A stretch of DNA of 58,867 nucleotides from an uncultured Eubacterium sp. (lineage in GTDB: Bacteria; Bacillota; Clostridia; Lachnospirales; Lachnospiraceae). The notes below the pieces were generated by a model that worked only from the letters and a program-made list of their open reading frames with translations, made no database searches and was not told the origin of the DNA. The stretch spans positions 16,044 through 74,910 of the forward strand of contig CAJTTQ010000004.1 in assembly GCA_910579145.1 (NCBI GenBank), in the 5' to 3' direction. A program made the translations under genes and the position numbers. Each line of letters opens with the position of its first letter. The stretch's first letter is position 1. Of this stretch, positions 1 through 8,133 are shown in pieces.

Positions 1-1768
1 ATACCGATCCGCTGCTTAATTTCGTTTTTTCTGTTACGGAACTCGTATATCCCTGCGGTGAGATCACAGACACCTTTATTTTCGTTCCCGCTCTTTGACT
101 TTTCACCTTTACGGAAAAACGGCCGCTTTTGTTTGCTTTGGTTCGATATGTTTTCTTTCCGTACCGGATCGTTACCGCACAGTCTGACCACGTCTTTCCC
201 GAAATTTTCCGATCACTGGAATACACCGTATCCAAATCAATGTACGGGTCCAGATTCTCAAGTTTTATATTGCGCGAGAAAACATAACCATCTGCGTCTT
301 CTATGTGCAGCTGAATCTTTTTTCCTACTTTCTGTTTTGGATATCTGCATGAAAACCGGAACGCATTCTTGTCCGCATTTTCCAGACCCTTTTTTTCCAA
401 ATCGTCATATGAATAAGCAGATAAATCCATTTTACTTAGTTCACACGGATAGATCTTTCCATCTATCACTACGGAAGCCGATGTAACATTACTATCCAGC
501 CCCAGGTTCTCATCTCTGTCATCCAGATAGACCGTTCCGTTGATCCGATCCGTCTCTGCCAGATACTGGAAATCATACTTCTTATCAGCTATTTTCAGCA
601 CAGCCGGTTTTTCAGTCATCTCTGACGTTCTATCATCCTGGATCCATGCAGTTAACGCAGTTCCCGGTTTCTGTCTGGGATAACTAACCGTAACACGGCC
701 ATCATTTTCTTTTGTCGAAACTTCACTCGCATATTCTTTTCCATCAATACTTACATAGACCCTGGCCCCCATTGGTACACGGTAAGCCTCCAGCCGCTGC
801 AAAAGTGCTCTAAGGACATGCACGCTGCTGTATTTATGATTGTTACTCACATACGCTGTATATTCAAAATGGCATCCATGCGCATCACGAAAAACAAGTG
901 GGAACGAATCATCTTCTTTTCTGAGCGGATAGGACAGCGAAAAACTTCCATCCTCAGATATTTCTGTGGAATACTCCTTTCCTTCTATCGTGGCAGACAC
1001 CAGCGTAGGTTTTTGACCACAATCATTTGCGCTCACGTTACCGATCACTTTCTTCGGATAGGCATATGAGGTGACATAATGCTGGGACAGTTCACAATCT
1101 TTCACCTTAAAATATTCTTTTTCTGAACGGCTTCCCTCGGTACTTTCCATCCAAACAGAGACTTCGTTGATCTCCCGCGGGATCGGTGGATATGTAACGA
1201 CCATTTTTCTACGCATATCCGTTTCTCTTGCACCGTATTCGCTATAATAAACTGTTCCGTTTATTTCCACACAGATCCTTTCGTCGCGGTCCAGCAACTG
1301 ATACGTAAAAGAAACCCCGTCCCGCCATACTTCAATACGAGGCAGACTCATGTCTTTATCCCGGATACTGACATTCGTGACACTCTGACACCCTAAGGAA
1401 TGCTCACTCACGGATCCGGTATCTGGCTCTGTTCTCGCACCATCCCTGTCCTCCACCCATACAACATAATTTCCCGCTGCCAGAGACTTCCCGCCCGCAA
1501 AATCCAGTTCAAACTTCTGACTGCTGCTCGTGATCGAAAACGGATACCGGACGATCCCCTTTTCTTCACCCGTGTTTCCAACACAAACAAACGCATCCTG
1601 GGCAGCATCCACGTTATCTAACCGAAAAGACAGTCCTGTATGACCGATGCTTACCAGCGATAGCTGCCATTGTAATTTTTCTGCATCCTCATTTGCCGAT
1701 GCCGTAACACCCCCGAATAAACTGATGAGCATGGCAAAACCTAAAACTAAACTAATCATTCGTTTCAT
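1..1768 (-). CDS. Secreted multi-repeat surface protein, partial (C-terminus beyond left edge)
   Basis: The frame stays open from an ATG at 1768 to the left edge, giving about 589 codons without a stop. The start follows an AGGGG ribosome site. Residues 1 to about 25 form a signal peptide (MKRMISLVLGFAML, then a small-residue region ending near ASA). The rest is a string of beta-rich modules of roughly 80-100 residues. They share a core like YPxxKxGT followed by an alternating hydrophobic strand; examples are YPRQKPGTALTAW and YPKQKVGKKIQLHI. Such modules are common in clostridial extracellular Ig-like or adhesin-like proteins. No enzymatic domain is seen in the visible part. A function in adhesion or wall association is inference, and the missing C-terminus could hold an anchor. 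Confidence 0.8.
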   Translation of the reverse strand, partial: MKRMISLVLGFAMLISLFGGVTASANEDAEKLQWQLSLVSIGHTGLSFRLDNVDAAQDAFVCVGNTGEEKGIVRYPFSITSSSQKFELDFAGGKSLAAGNYVVWVEDRDGARTEPDTGSVSEHSLGCQSVTNVSIRDKDMSLPRIEVWRDGVSFTYQLLDRDERICVEINGTVYYSEYGARETDMRRKMVVTYPPIPREINEVSVWMESTEGSRSEKEYFKVKDCELSQHYVTSYAYPKKVIGNVSANDCGQKPTLVSATIEGKEYSTEISEDGSFSLSYPLRKEDDSFPLVFRDAHGCHFEYTAYVSNNHKYSSVHVLRALLQRLEAYRVPMGARVYVSIDGKEYASEVSTKENDGRVTVSYPRQKPGTALTAWIQDDRTSEMTEKPAVLKIADKKYDFQYLAETDRINGTVYLDDRDENLGLDSNVTSASVVIDGKIYPCELSKMDLSAYSYDDLEKKGLENADKNAFRFSCRYPKQKVGKKIQLHIEDADGYVFSRNIKLENLDPYIDLDTVYSSDRKISGKTWSDCAVTIRYGKKTYRTKANKSGRFSVKVKSQRAGTKIKVSVISPQGYTSSVTEKTKLSSGSV

Positions 1769-1810
1769 TTTTATAACCCCTAGCTTCAAAAAGTCAAATC
1801 TATATTACCT

Positions 1811-1840
1811 ATTATACGTTGTCACGAGAACCCATGTCAA
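1811..1840 (-). promoter_or_regulatory. Promoter of the secreted repeat protein
   Basis: On the minus strand TTGACA (1840-1835) and TATAAT (1816-1811) are separated by 18 bases. This is a near-perfect housekeeping promoter about 43 bases upstream of the ATG. Confidence 0.8.
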
Positions 1841-1886
1841 TATCGTTTCCGTTCTTCCTTTTTTTTCAATTTTATAGATTTTTCTT

Positions 1887-1914
1887 TTGACATCTAGGAT
1901 ATTTGTGGTAGAAT
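1887..1914 (+). promoter_or_regulatory. Promoter of metG
   Basis: TTGACA (1887-1892) and TAGAAT (1909-1914) lie 16 bases apart. The leader of about 65 bases holds a short hairpin (CAGAGT/ACTCTG) and ends in CAGAAACGAGGGG before the ATG. It is too short for a T-box. Confidence 0.75.
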
Positions 1915-1983
1915 GTGTTATAAAGCAGTAATAAGTATAAAAGGCAGCAGAGTATAAACTCTGAGCCAGAAACGAGGGGAATC

Positions 1984-3942
1984 ATGTCAAAATCATTTTA
2001 CATTACAACACCAATTTATTATCCATCCGGAAATCCGCATATCGGACACTGCTACACGACGGCCGCCTGCGACTCGATCGCCAGATACCGCCGAATGCAG
2101 GGATTTAATGTGATGTTTTTGACTGGCACGGACGAGCACGGCTTAAAGATCGAACAAAAGGCAGAAGAAGCCGGTGTCACCCCGAAAGCGTATGTGGACG
2201 ATATCGTAGCCAAATTTAAACAGCTTTGGTCTTATATGAACATCAGCTATGACCGGTATATCCGTACGACGGATCCCTACCATATAGAAACTGTTCAACA
2301 TATATTTAAGGATCTGTATGACCGCGGATACATTTATAAAGGAGAATACGAGGGGAAATACTGTACCCCCTGCGAGAGTTTCTGGACGCCGACGCAGTTA
2401 GTCGACGGCAAGTGTCCGGATTGCGGCAGGGAGGTCGTGGACGCGAAAGAAGAGGCTTACTTTTTTAAACTGTCCGAATTTTCAGACCGTCTCGAGAAAC
2501 TCCTGTTGGAGACAGATTACCTGCAGCCGAAAAACCGCGCGACGGAACTCGTCAACAACTTTATCAAACCGGGACTGGAAGATCTGTGTGTCTCAAGGAC
2601 TACGTTCAACTGGGGGATTCCGGTTTCTTTCGACGAGAAACACATCGTATATGTCTGGATTGACGCGCTTTCCAACTACATCAGCGCGCTCGGATATGAC
2701 AATGAGCAGTTTCAGGATTACGAGACGTTTTGGCCAGCCGATCTTCATATGGTGGCGAAAGATATCATGCGGTTCCATGCGATCATATGGCCTGCCATCC
2801 TGATGGCGCTTGATCTGCCGCTCCCGAAGCACCTTGCCGTACACGGCTGGATCACCTTCAACGGGCAGAAGATGAGCAAATCGCTGGGAAATGTCGTAGA
2901 TCCTTATATATTAGGAAAACGCTACGGCGCGGATTCCATCCGGTATCACATTTTGCGCGAGATGGCTCTGGGTTCCGACAGTTCCTTCTCGAATGAGGTC
3001 ATGATCAACCGGATCAATTCCGACCTGGCAAACGGACTGGGCAATTTAGTGTCCCGTACCGTGGCGATGGCCGACAAATATTTTGACAGCACGCTGCCGA
3101 CAGAACGGGAAGAAGCCCCGGTAGACCAGGAGCTGATCGATCTGGCACTCTCGATGCGCGGCAAAGTAGATGAATACATCGATAAGACACAACTAAACCT
3201 CGCGCTGGCTGAGATATTTAAACTGATCGACCGGGCCAATAAATACATCGACGAAACGACGCCCTGGATCCTCGGCAAACAGGAAGATAAAAAGCAAAGA
3301 CTTGCCAGCGTGTTATACAACCTGTTAGAAAGTATCCGCATTGCATCCGCCCTGCTGAGTCCATTTATGCCGACGTCGATGCCGAAGATCTGGGAGCAGA
3401 TCGGAGCTTCTGACGAAGATGTTTCCTATGAAAACATCGCCAAATTCAACGTGCTGAAACCGGACGTTACCGTCCACCGCGGCGAAGCGTTGTTCCCTCG
3501 GATCGACCTCGATAAGGAAATTGAAGAGTTGAATCAGATCCTTGACAGCGCAAAACCTACCGAGCCTGCTAACGAAGAGAAATCAGAAGAAGCGTTCGAC
3601 GTTCCGGCGTTTCAAAACGAAATCGACATCGATACGTTCGACCAGGTGGATCTGCGCGTGGCAAAAGTAACCGCATGTGAGAAAGTGAAAAAATCGAAAA
3701 AATTATTATGCCTGCAGGTCGATGACGGGCGGGGACAGCGTCAGATCCTTTCCGGTATCGCCAAATGGTATCAGCCCGAAGACCTGATCGGTAAAAAGGT
3801 CCTGATCATCGCCAACTTAAAACCGGTAAAAATGTGCGGTTTAGAGAGTAACGGCATGATCCTGGCAACCGATCTGGCAGATGGAAATGTACAAGTCTGC
3901 TTTATGCCGGACCAGTGTCCGTGCGGTGCCAGACTGAACTAG
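1984..3942 (+). CDS. metG: Methionine--tRNA ligase
   Basis: Class I aminoacyl-tRNA synthetase that charges tRNA-Met in the cytoplasm. The 652-residue product has the HIGH-type motif (PHIGHCYTTAA, near residue 20), a zinc knuckle (YCTPC...GKCPDCG, residues 126-146) and the KMSKS loop (NGQKMSKSLGN, near residue 300). The last 110 residues, from about DIDTFDQVDLRVAKV, form the EMAP/Trbp111-like tRNA-binding domain, so this is the long, dimerising form usual in Firmicutes. The start is the ATG after CGAGGGG. It has its own promoter and is followed by a 300-base leader region, so it is probably transcribed alone or with read-through into the ABC-F gene. Confidence 0.98.
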   Translation: MSKSFYITTPIYYPSGNPHIGHCYTTAACDSIARYRRMQGFNVMFLTGTDEHGLKIEQKAEEAGVTPKAYVDDIVAKFKQLWSYMNISYDRYIRTTDPYHIETVQHIFKDLYDRGYIYKGEYEGKYCTPCESFWTPTQLVDGKCPDCGREVVDAKEEAYFFKLSEFSDRLEKLLLETDYLQPKNRATELVNNFIKPGLEDLCVSRTTFNWGIPVSFDEKHIVYVWIDALSNYISALGYDNEQFQDYETFWPADLHMVAKDIMRFHAIIWPAILMALDLPLPKHLAVHGWITFNGQKMSKSLGNVVDPYILGKRYGADSIRYHILREMALGSDSSFSNEVMINRINSDLANGLGNLVSRTVAMADKYFDSTLPTEREEAPVDQELIDLALSMRGKVDEYIDKTQLNLALAEIFKLIDRANKYIDETTPWILGKQEDKKQRLASVLYNLLESIRIASALLSPFMPTSMPKIWEQIGASDEDVSYENIAKFNVLKPDVTVHRGEALFPRIDLDKEIEELNQILDSAKPTEPANEEKSEEAFDVPAFQNEIDIDTFDQVDLRVAKVTACEKVKKSKKLLCLQVDDGRGQRQILSGIAKWYQPEDLIGKKVLIIANLKPVKMCGLESNGMILATDLADGNVQVCFMPDQCPCGARLN

Positions 3943-3981
3943 TGCAAATTGCGCTTCGCAAATCATAACAGGAGGTGCGGG

Positions 3982-3996
3982 ATGATCATTCAATAA
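3982..3996 (+). CDS. Putative leader peptide MIIQ
   Basis: ATG-ATC-ATT-CAA-TAA sits six bases after a strong GGAGG site, but no long frame follows, so the ribosome site is otherwise unexplained. A minimal leader peptide whose stalled translation could change the downstream fold is the simplest reading. This is inference; very short ORFs also occur by chance. Confidence 0.4.
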   Translation: MIIQ

Positions 3997-4153
3997 TTTA
4001 TAACTCGAATCACAAACAGACTTTTTTGTATCCGCTTTGTTCGATGCGGTCTGTTTCGTTGCGAATTGTAGATTATTTCATGTCATCCGCTCCCAGGCAT
4101 ACGAGAGTGCACTCGTGCGCGGCGTCTGCCTGCCGGGACTTCCTCACATTCAC

Positions 4154-4189
4154 AACGGACATGTCTGCATCCGCAGGCATGTCCGTTTT
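4154..4189 (+). terminator. Intrinsic terminator in ABC-F leader
   Basis: ACGGACATGTCTGC (4155-4168) pairs with GCAGGCATGTCCGT (4173-4186) across an ATCC loop. There are 14 pairs with a single G-U, followed by a T run. It lies 56 bases before the ABC-F start codon. Confidence 0.85.
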
Positions 4190-4245
4190 CGTTCATGATC
4201 TGCCGCCCAAAGCGGGTGCCACTTGGTAAAGAATGGAGGAATTTT

Positions 4246-5775
4246 ATGCTGCAGATCAAAGATGTTACATTAACCTATAAAAAGGATATGAGAGAACTGG
4301 TATCCGGGCTGTCTTTTGCACTAAATAAGGGAGATAAAGCTGCCGTCATCGGAGAGGAGGGAAACGGAAAATCTACTCTGCTCAAATGGATCTATGATCA
4401 GGAACTGGTGGAAGGATACATGGAATCGTCCGGGGAGATCATACGTAACAACTGCATCCTCGGCTATCTGGCCCAGGAATTGTCCCCGGCGGAAAAGAAA
4501 CAAAGCGTCTACGAATACCTTTCCACAGAACCAGAATTTTGGGAATGCTCACCGGGAGAACTCGCACGGCTCTCCTCCACACTTCATATCCCCGTGTCTT
4601 TCTTGTACGCAGAGCAGAACATGGATACGTTGTCCGGCGGGGAGAAAGTGAAGATCCGCATGCTGCGCCTTCTCTGCCGGAAACCGGATGTACTGCTATT
4701 GGATGAGCCGTCAAATGATCTTGACATCCAAACGCTCCAATGGCTCGAACAACTGATTTTAGAGTGGAGCGGCCCTGTCCTCTTCATCTCCCACGATGAA
4801 ACGCTGTTAGAACGCACGGCAAACCGGATCATCCACCTAGAGCAGGTCAGAAAGCGCCATAAGAGCCGGCACACCGTCGCCAATATAGATTATCGGGCCT
4901 ATGTGCAAGAGCGCGCAGGCGGTCTCCTGAAACAAGAGCAGCTCGCCCGCAAGGAGCGGAGCGACTACAAAAAACAGCAGGAAAAACTCCGCCGCATCGA
5001 GCAGACCGTAGAACACCAGCAAAATGCGATATCCAGACAGGACCCGCATGGAGCCAGGCTGCTGAAAAAGAAAATGCACGCCGTGAAAGCGATGGAACGG
5101 CGGTTTGAAAAAGACCACGAATCCATGACGGAGATGCCGGATGTCGAGGAAGCGATTCTTATGAAGTTTAAACAGATAAGTCCCCTCCCGCGCGGAAAGA
5201 CCGTGCTCGACCTCTCCCTTGCGAAGCTGTGTGCCGGAGACCGCGTACTCGTGCAGGATATCCATTTACGGGTTGTCGGCAGTGAAAAGATCTGCCTCAT
5301 TGGAGAAAATGGAGTGGGAAAGACGACGTTGTTAAAACAGATCGCCGAGCAGCTATCCGCGAGAGAGGATATAAAAGCAGCTTATATGCCGCAAAATTAT
5401 GACGACCTACTCCTCGGCAGCACGCCTGTGGAAATGACTCCGGCTGATTTTCTCACACAGGCGGGAACGAAAGACGAGATGACGGAAATACGCACATTTT
5501 TAGGCAGCCTGAAATACACGGCTGAGGAAATGAGCCATTCGGTACGCGAACTGTCAGGCGGACAGAAGGCAAAACTCCTGCTATTGAAAATCTGCATGAG
5601 CGGCGCCAACGTACTCATCCTCGATGAACCGACCCGGAATTTTTCACCGCTGTCAAATCCTGTGATCCGAACGATGCTGAAAGAATACAAAGGTGCAATT
5701 ATCAGCGCATCGCATGACCGGAAATATATCGAAGAGGTGTGTGACAGGGTGTATGAACTGCGTCGTTATAAATGA
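4246..5775 (+). CDS. ABC-F ATPase, antibiotic-resistance (ribosomal protection) type
   Basis: Soluble protein of 509 residues with two ATPase cassettes and no membrane segments, as in the ABC-F class that acts on the ribosome. The ATG at 4246 after GGAGGA is chosen over an upstream in-frame start because it gives the normal N-terminus MLQIKDVTLTY. Cassette 1 has Walker A GEEGNGKST, signature LSGGEK and Walker B LLLDEPSNDLD. A charged linker (about residues 215-310) matches the antibiotic-resistance domain position. Cassette 2 has GENGVGKTT, LSGGQK and LILDEPTRNFSPLS; the usual NHLD D-loop is replaced by RNFSPLS. The family displaces lincosamides, streptogramins A or pleuromutilins, but the drug cannot be read from sequence. 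The attenuator-like leader supports drug induction. Confidence 0.9.
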   Translation: MLQIKDVTLTYKKDMRELVSGLSFALNKGDKAAVIGEEGNGKSTLLKWIYDQELVEGYMESSGEIIRNNCILGYLAQELSPAEKKQSVYEYLSTEPEFWECSPGELARLSSTLHIPVSFLYAEQNMDTLSGGEKVKIRMLRLLCRKPDVLLLDEPSNDLDIQTLQWLEQLILEWSGPVLFISHDETLLERTANRIIHLEQVRKRHKSRHTVANIDYRAYVQERAGGLLKQEQLARKERSDYKKQQEKLRRIEQTVEHQQNAISRQDPHGARLLKKKMHAVKAMERRFEKDHESMTEMPDVEEAILMKFKQISPLPRGKTVLDLSLAKLCAGDRVLVQDIHLRVVGSEKICLIGENGVGKTTLLKQIAEQLSAREDIKAAYMPQNYDDLLLGSTPVEMTPADFLTQAGTKDEMTEIRTFLGSLKYTAEEMSHSVRELSGGQKAKLLLLKICMSGANVLILDEPTRNFSPLSNPVIRTMLKEYKGAIISASHDRKYIEEVCDRVYELRRYK

Positions 5776-5798
5776 TATGATACGCTCGTGTACGTATT

Positions 5799-5851
5799 AA
5801 AAACAGCAAATAATGATTCATTACTGTAAGAATCATTGTTTGCTGCTTTTT
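5799..5851. terminator. Bidirectional terminator after ABC-F gene
   Basis: AGCAAATAATGATTC pairs with GAATCATTGTTTGCT (one G-U pair). A-run and T-run flanks let it work on both strands. It also abuts the 3' end of the truncated gene on the minus strand. Confidence 0.85.
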
Positions 5852-6065
5852 ATTCCTTTGTTACGCACCTCTCATCTCCAAAATCAACTACTCTTATTTC
5901 ATTGCCATCAAGCGATGTCAAAATCATAATATCCACATCTGAATCTTCGTCAAAATCCCCCCTTGTATAGGAACCATATATAATGATCTTTCTTAATTTT
6001 TCTCCTAGAATCCGCCTTATTTCTTGTGCAAACATGCACAAAACCTTTTGAATTGAATCTGGCAT
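5850..6065 (-). pseudogene. Truncated MNT-type nucleotidyltransferase (MntA-like)
   Basis: The 71-residue product starts at the ATG after GGGAGGT. It has the nucleotidyltransferase core GSYTRGDFDEDSDVDIMIL (GS-x-R-G and D-x-D metal ligands), as in MntA/MNT antitoxins of HEPN-MNT pairs. Family members run to 100-140 residues; here the frame departs right after the DVDIMIL strand and ends in unrelated sequence at the terminator. The C-terminal half and the third catalytic acidic residue are missing. No HEPN toxin gene is beside it. It is best read as a remnant left by a deletion that joined the terminator to the gene. Confidence 0.75.
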
Positions 6066-6137
6066 GAACTTACCTCCCGCTATCTCATTTTTCTGACAAT
6101 GCGATAGCAAATTCACCTTTCAGAACCCTCTAAAATA

Positions 6138-6146
6138 TGGTACAAT
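6138..6146 (+). promoter_or_regulatory. Extended -10 element upstream of the vanR-like gene
   Basis: TGGTACAAT gives an extended -10 (TG-n-TACAAT at 6138-6146), 43 bases before the start codon. No good -35 is seen, which fits a promoter that needs an activator. Confidence 0.5.
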
Positions 6147-6189
6147 ATTGATACACCTTAAAATTATCAGCACAGAAATGGAGCGAAAC

Positions 6190-6888
6190 ATGAGTGAAAA
6201 CATACTGATCGTAGACGATGAACCAGAGATCGCGGACCTTGTCGCCGTGTACCTGCAAAATGAAAATTACAACGTTTTCAAATTCTATAACGGAACGGAA
6301 GCTCTCGCCTGCATCGAACATGAAAAACTAGATCTCGCTATCCTCGATGTGATGCTGCCGGACGTAAACGGACTTCAGATCTGCCAGTCGATCCGCCGGA
6401 AATTCAACTACCCTGTCATCATGCTGACCGCGAAAAGTGAGGAGATCGACAAGATCAACGGACTGACTCTCGGCGCGGATGACTATATGACCAAACCGTT
6501 CCTGCCGCTCGAACTGGTAGCCCGCGTAAAAGCACAGCTGCGGCGGTATAAGCGCTACAACACCGGCATTTCGCCCGAAGATCATGACATCCTCATCCAC
6601 TCCGGCCTCGTGCTGAATATCAAAACCCACGAGTGCACACTGAATGAAAAACCGCTTTCCCTGACGCCGACCGAGTTTAACATCCTCCGCATCCTCTGTC
6701 AGGAAAAGGGGAACGTCGTCAGTTCGGAAGAATTATTCCACCAGATCTGGGGCGACGAGTATTACAGCAAAAATAATAACACCATTACCGTCCACATCCG
6801 GCATCTGCGCGAAAAGATGGGGGACTCGTTTGATGAACCAAAATATATAAAAACCGTATGGGGGGTTGGCTATAAAATTGAAAAATAG
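6190..6888 (+). CDS. VanR-like OmpR-family response regulator
   Basis: DNA-binding response regulator of 232 residues, starting at the ATG after GGAGCG. The receiver domain has the acidic pair D9-D10, phospho-acceptor D53 (LAILDVMLPD), T80 and K102 (YMTKPF). The C-terminal winged helix (about residues 130-232) ends TVWGVGYKIEK. From memory the protein is strikingly like enterococcal VanR across the receiver (ILIVDDE-EIADLV, GLTLGADDY, LELVARVKAQLRRYK). The partner kinase overlaps its 3' end. No vanH, vanA, vanX, vanG or vanT gene occurs in this window, so the pair is an orphan regulator here and its regulon must lie elsewhere. A candidate target is the ABC operon near 16.8 kb. Confidence 0.92.
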   Translation: MSENILIVDDEPEIADLVAVYLQNENYNVFKFYNGTEALACIEHEKLDLAILDVMLPDVNGLQICQSIRRKFNYPVIMLTAKSEEIDKINGLTLGADDYMTKPFLPLELVARVKAQLRRYKRYNTGISPEDHDILIHSGLVLNIKTHECTLNEKPLSLTPTEFNILRILCQEKGNVVSSEELFHQIWGDEYYSKNNNTITVHIRHLREKMGDSFDEPKYIKTVWGVGYKIEK

Positions 6889-7897
6889 AACAAAAAAGAT
6901 CGGCATCGTTTTCGCGGTAATCTCCATCGCATTGCTTCTGTGCATGGGACTTCTTTACCTGTTCGATGTCGTACTAAACGGCACATTTATCGAATGGTTT
7001 GATTCCAATTACATCACACACCTTAAATATATAGATCCGGAGAGCCAGACCACACAAAGCATACCATACATGAGCCGGGCATCCGTAAAGCGGCTCTTGA
7101 TGCAGCTCTTGATCTTCGGTGTCATCGTCTTTATCCTGCTCGCCTTTCTTGCCGCGCATTTTTATGGGAGGCATGTGCGGAGTGCCATCGCCCGGAGCAA
7201 ACAGCTCCTCCAGGCGGAGACCGAGCGCAAAAATGACATGATTGCCTATCTCGCGCACGACTTAAAGACGCCCCTCACATCGGTCGTCGGCTATCTGAGC
7301 CTGTTAGACGAGGCATCCGACATGCCTGCTGCCCAGCGGGCCAAATACATCCATATCTCGCTGGAAAAAGCGCTGCGGCTCGAAAAACTGATCAACGAAT
7401 TTTTCGAGATCACCCGCTACAACTTTAATGAAATCATGCTTGAAAAAGAGACGACCGATCTCCACTACATGCTCGTTCAAATGTCCGATGAATTTTATCC
7501 GGTCTTAAAAGAACACGCCAATACGATCCAGCTAAACTGCGACGAAAACGTAACGGTGTACGCCGACGCGGCAAAGCTGGCACGCGTGTTTAACAACATT
7601 TTGAAAAACGCGATCGCCTACAGCGACCCCGGCACTCCCATCCTCATAAAAGCAGAACAGACCGGGCGCGACATCCGTCTCTCGTTCCAGAACAGCGGAA
7701 AGACCATCCCACAGCAGAAACTCGAGCGCATCTTTGAGAAGTTCTTCCGGCTGGACGATGCCCGCGCTTCCAACACAGGCGGCGCCGGACTTGGCCTGGC
7801 GATCGCAAAGGAAATCGTGACACAGCACGGCGGAACGATCTCGGCAGAGAGCGAGAACGGCCTCACCACATTTTATGTAACACTGCCGCAGCCATAA
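6866..7897 (+). CDS. VanS-like sensor histidine kinase
   Basis: Membrane histidine kinase of 343 residues, partner of the preceding regulator. The TTG at 6866 gives MAIKLKNR, resembling the VanS N-terminus as remembered, and overlaps the regulator gene by 23 bases; a TTG at 6878 is an alternative. Two membrane segments (about residues 12-36 and 77-99) enclose a 40-residue extracellular loop. The H-box is YLAHDLKTPLT with H131. N, G1 and G2 boxes follow (NNILKNAIAYS, GGAGLGLAIAKEI). The phrase GYLSLLDEASDMP is VanS-like. The short sensor loop has no recognised ligand domain. It overlaps the convergent DUF1294 gene by 35 bases. Confidence 0.92.
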   Translation: MAIKLKNRTKKIGIVFAVISIALLLCMGLLYLFDVVLNGTFIEWFDSNYITHLKYIDPESQTTQSIPYMSRASVKRLLMQLLIFGVIVFILLAFLAAHFYGRHVRSAIARSKQLLQAETERKNDMIAYLAHDLKTPLTSVVGYLSLLDEASDMPAAQRAKYIHISLEKALRLEKLINEFFEITRYNFNEIMLEKETTDLHYMLVQMSDEFYPVLKEHANTIQLNCDENVTVYADAAKLARVFNNILKNAIAYSDPGTPILIKAEQTGRDIRLSFQNSGKTIPQQKLERIFEKFFRLDDARASNTGGAGLGLAIAKEIVTQHGGTISAESENGLTTFYVTLPQP

Positions 7898-8132
7898 CGA
7901 TCTGTAAAACGAGAATGGCGGGCATCCCCCACACAAAATACCAGTGTTTCGTCTTATGGCGGAACACGCGCATCCCCACGATGCTACCGATACTCCCGCC
8001 GAGGAGCGCCACCAGAAACAACCGCGCCTCGGGGACACGCCATTCCTGCCGTCTCGCCCGCCGCTTATCCATCCCCATCAGACAGAAGCCGCCAAGATTC
8101 ATAAGCACGATATAAAACAAGATCCACTCCAC
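7863..8132 (-). CDS. DUF1294 small membrane protein
   Basis: Hydrophobic 89-residue protein of unknown function. GTG at 8132 is preferred: AAAGGAG precedes it, it lies one base after the stop of the upstream anti-sigma gene, and it gives MEWILFYIVLMNLGGF. It has the DUF1294 signature WRVPEARLFLVALLGGSIGS followed by GMRVFRHKTKH, with two to three membrane helices. The tight spacing suggests translational coupling to the anti-sigma gene, although the family has no known link to sigma factors. The 3' end overlaps the vanS-like gene on the other strand. Confidence 0.85.
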   Translation of the reverse strand: MEWILFYIVLMNLGGFCLMGMDKRRARRQEWRVPEARLFLVALLGGSIGSIVGMRVFRHKTKHWYFVWGMPAILVLQIVMAAAVLHKMW

Positions 8133-8133
8133 T

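Larger units (their letters stand above)
3943..4245 (+). promoter_or_regulatory. Leader region of the ABC-F gene: micro-ORF, hairpins and terminator
   Basis: This 303-base gap has no normal gene but is highly structured. A strong ribosome site (GGAGGTG at 3971) precedes a four-codon ORF encoding MIIQ (3982-3996). Hairpins follow at about 4015-4063 (ACAGAC...GTCTGT with inner CCGC/GCGG) and 4101-4116 (ACGAG...CTCGT). A 14-bp intrinsic terminator lies at 4154-4189. TGCCTGC (4127-4133) can pair with GCAGGCA (4173-4179) inside the terminator, which would give an alternative antiterminator fold. This order is that of translation-dependent attenuators in front of ribosome-protection and methylase genes. 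Confidence 0.6.

Noticed and set aside
1915..1983. T-box or riboswitch in the metG leader
   Set aside because: Only about 65 bases separate promoter and start codon, enough for a single small hairpin.
4205..4235. GGGTGCCACTTGG before the ABC-F gene as a T-box core
   Set aside because: It resembles GGTGGTACC only loosely. There is no stem I or specifier, and it lies after, not before, the terminator.
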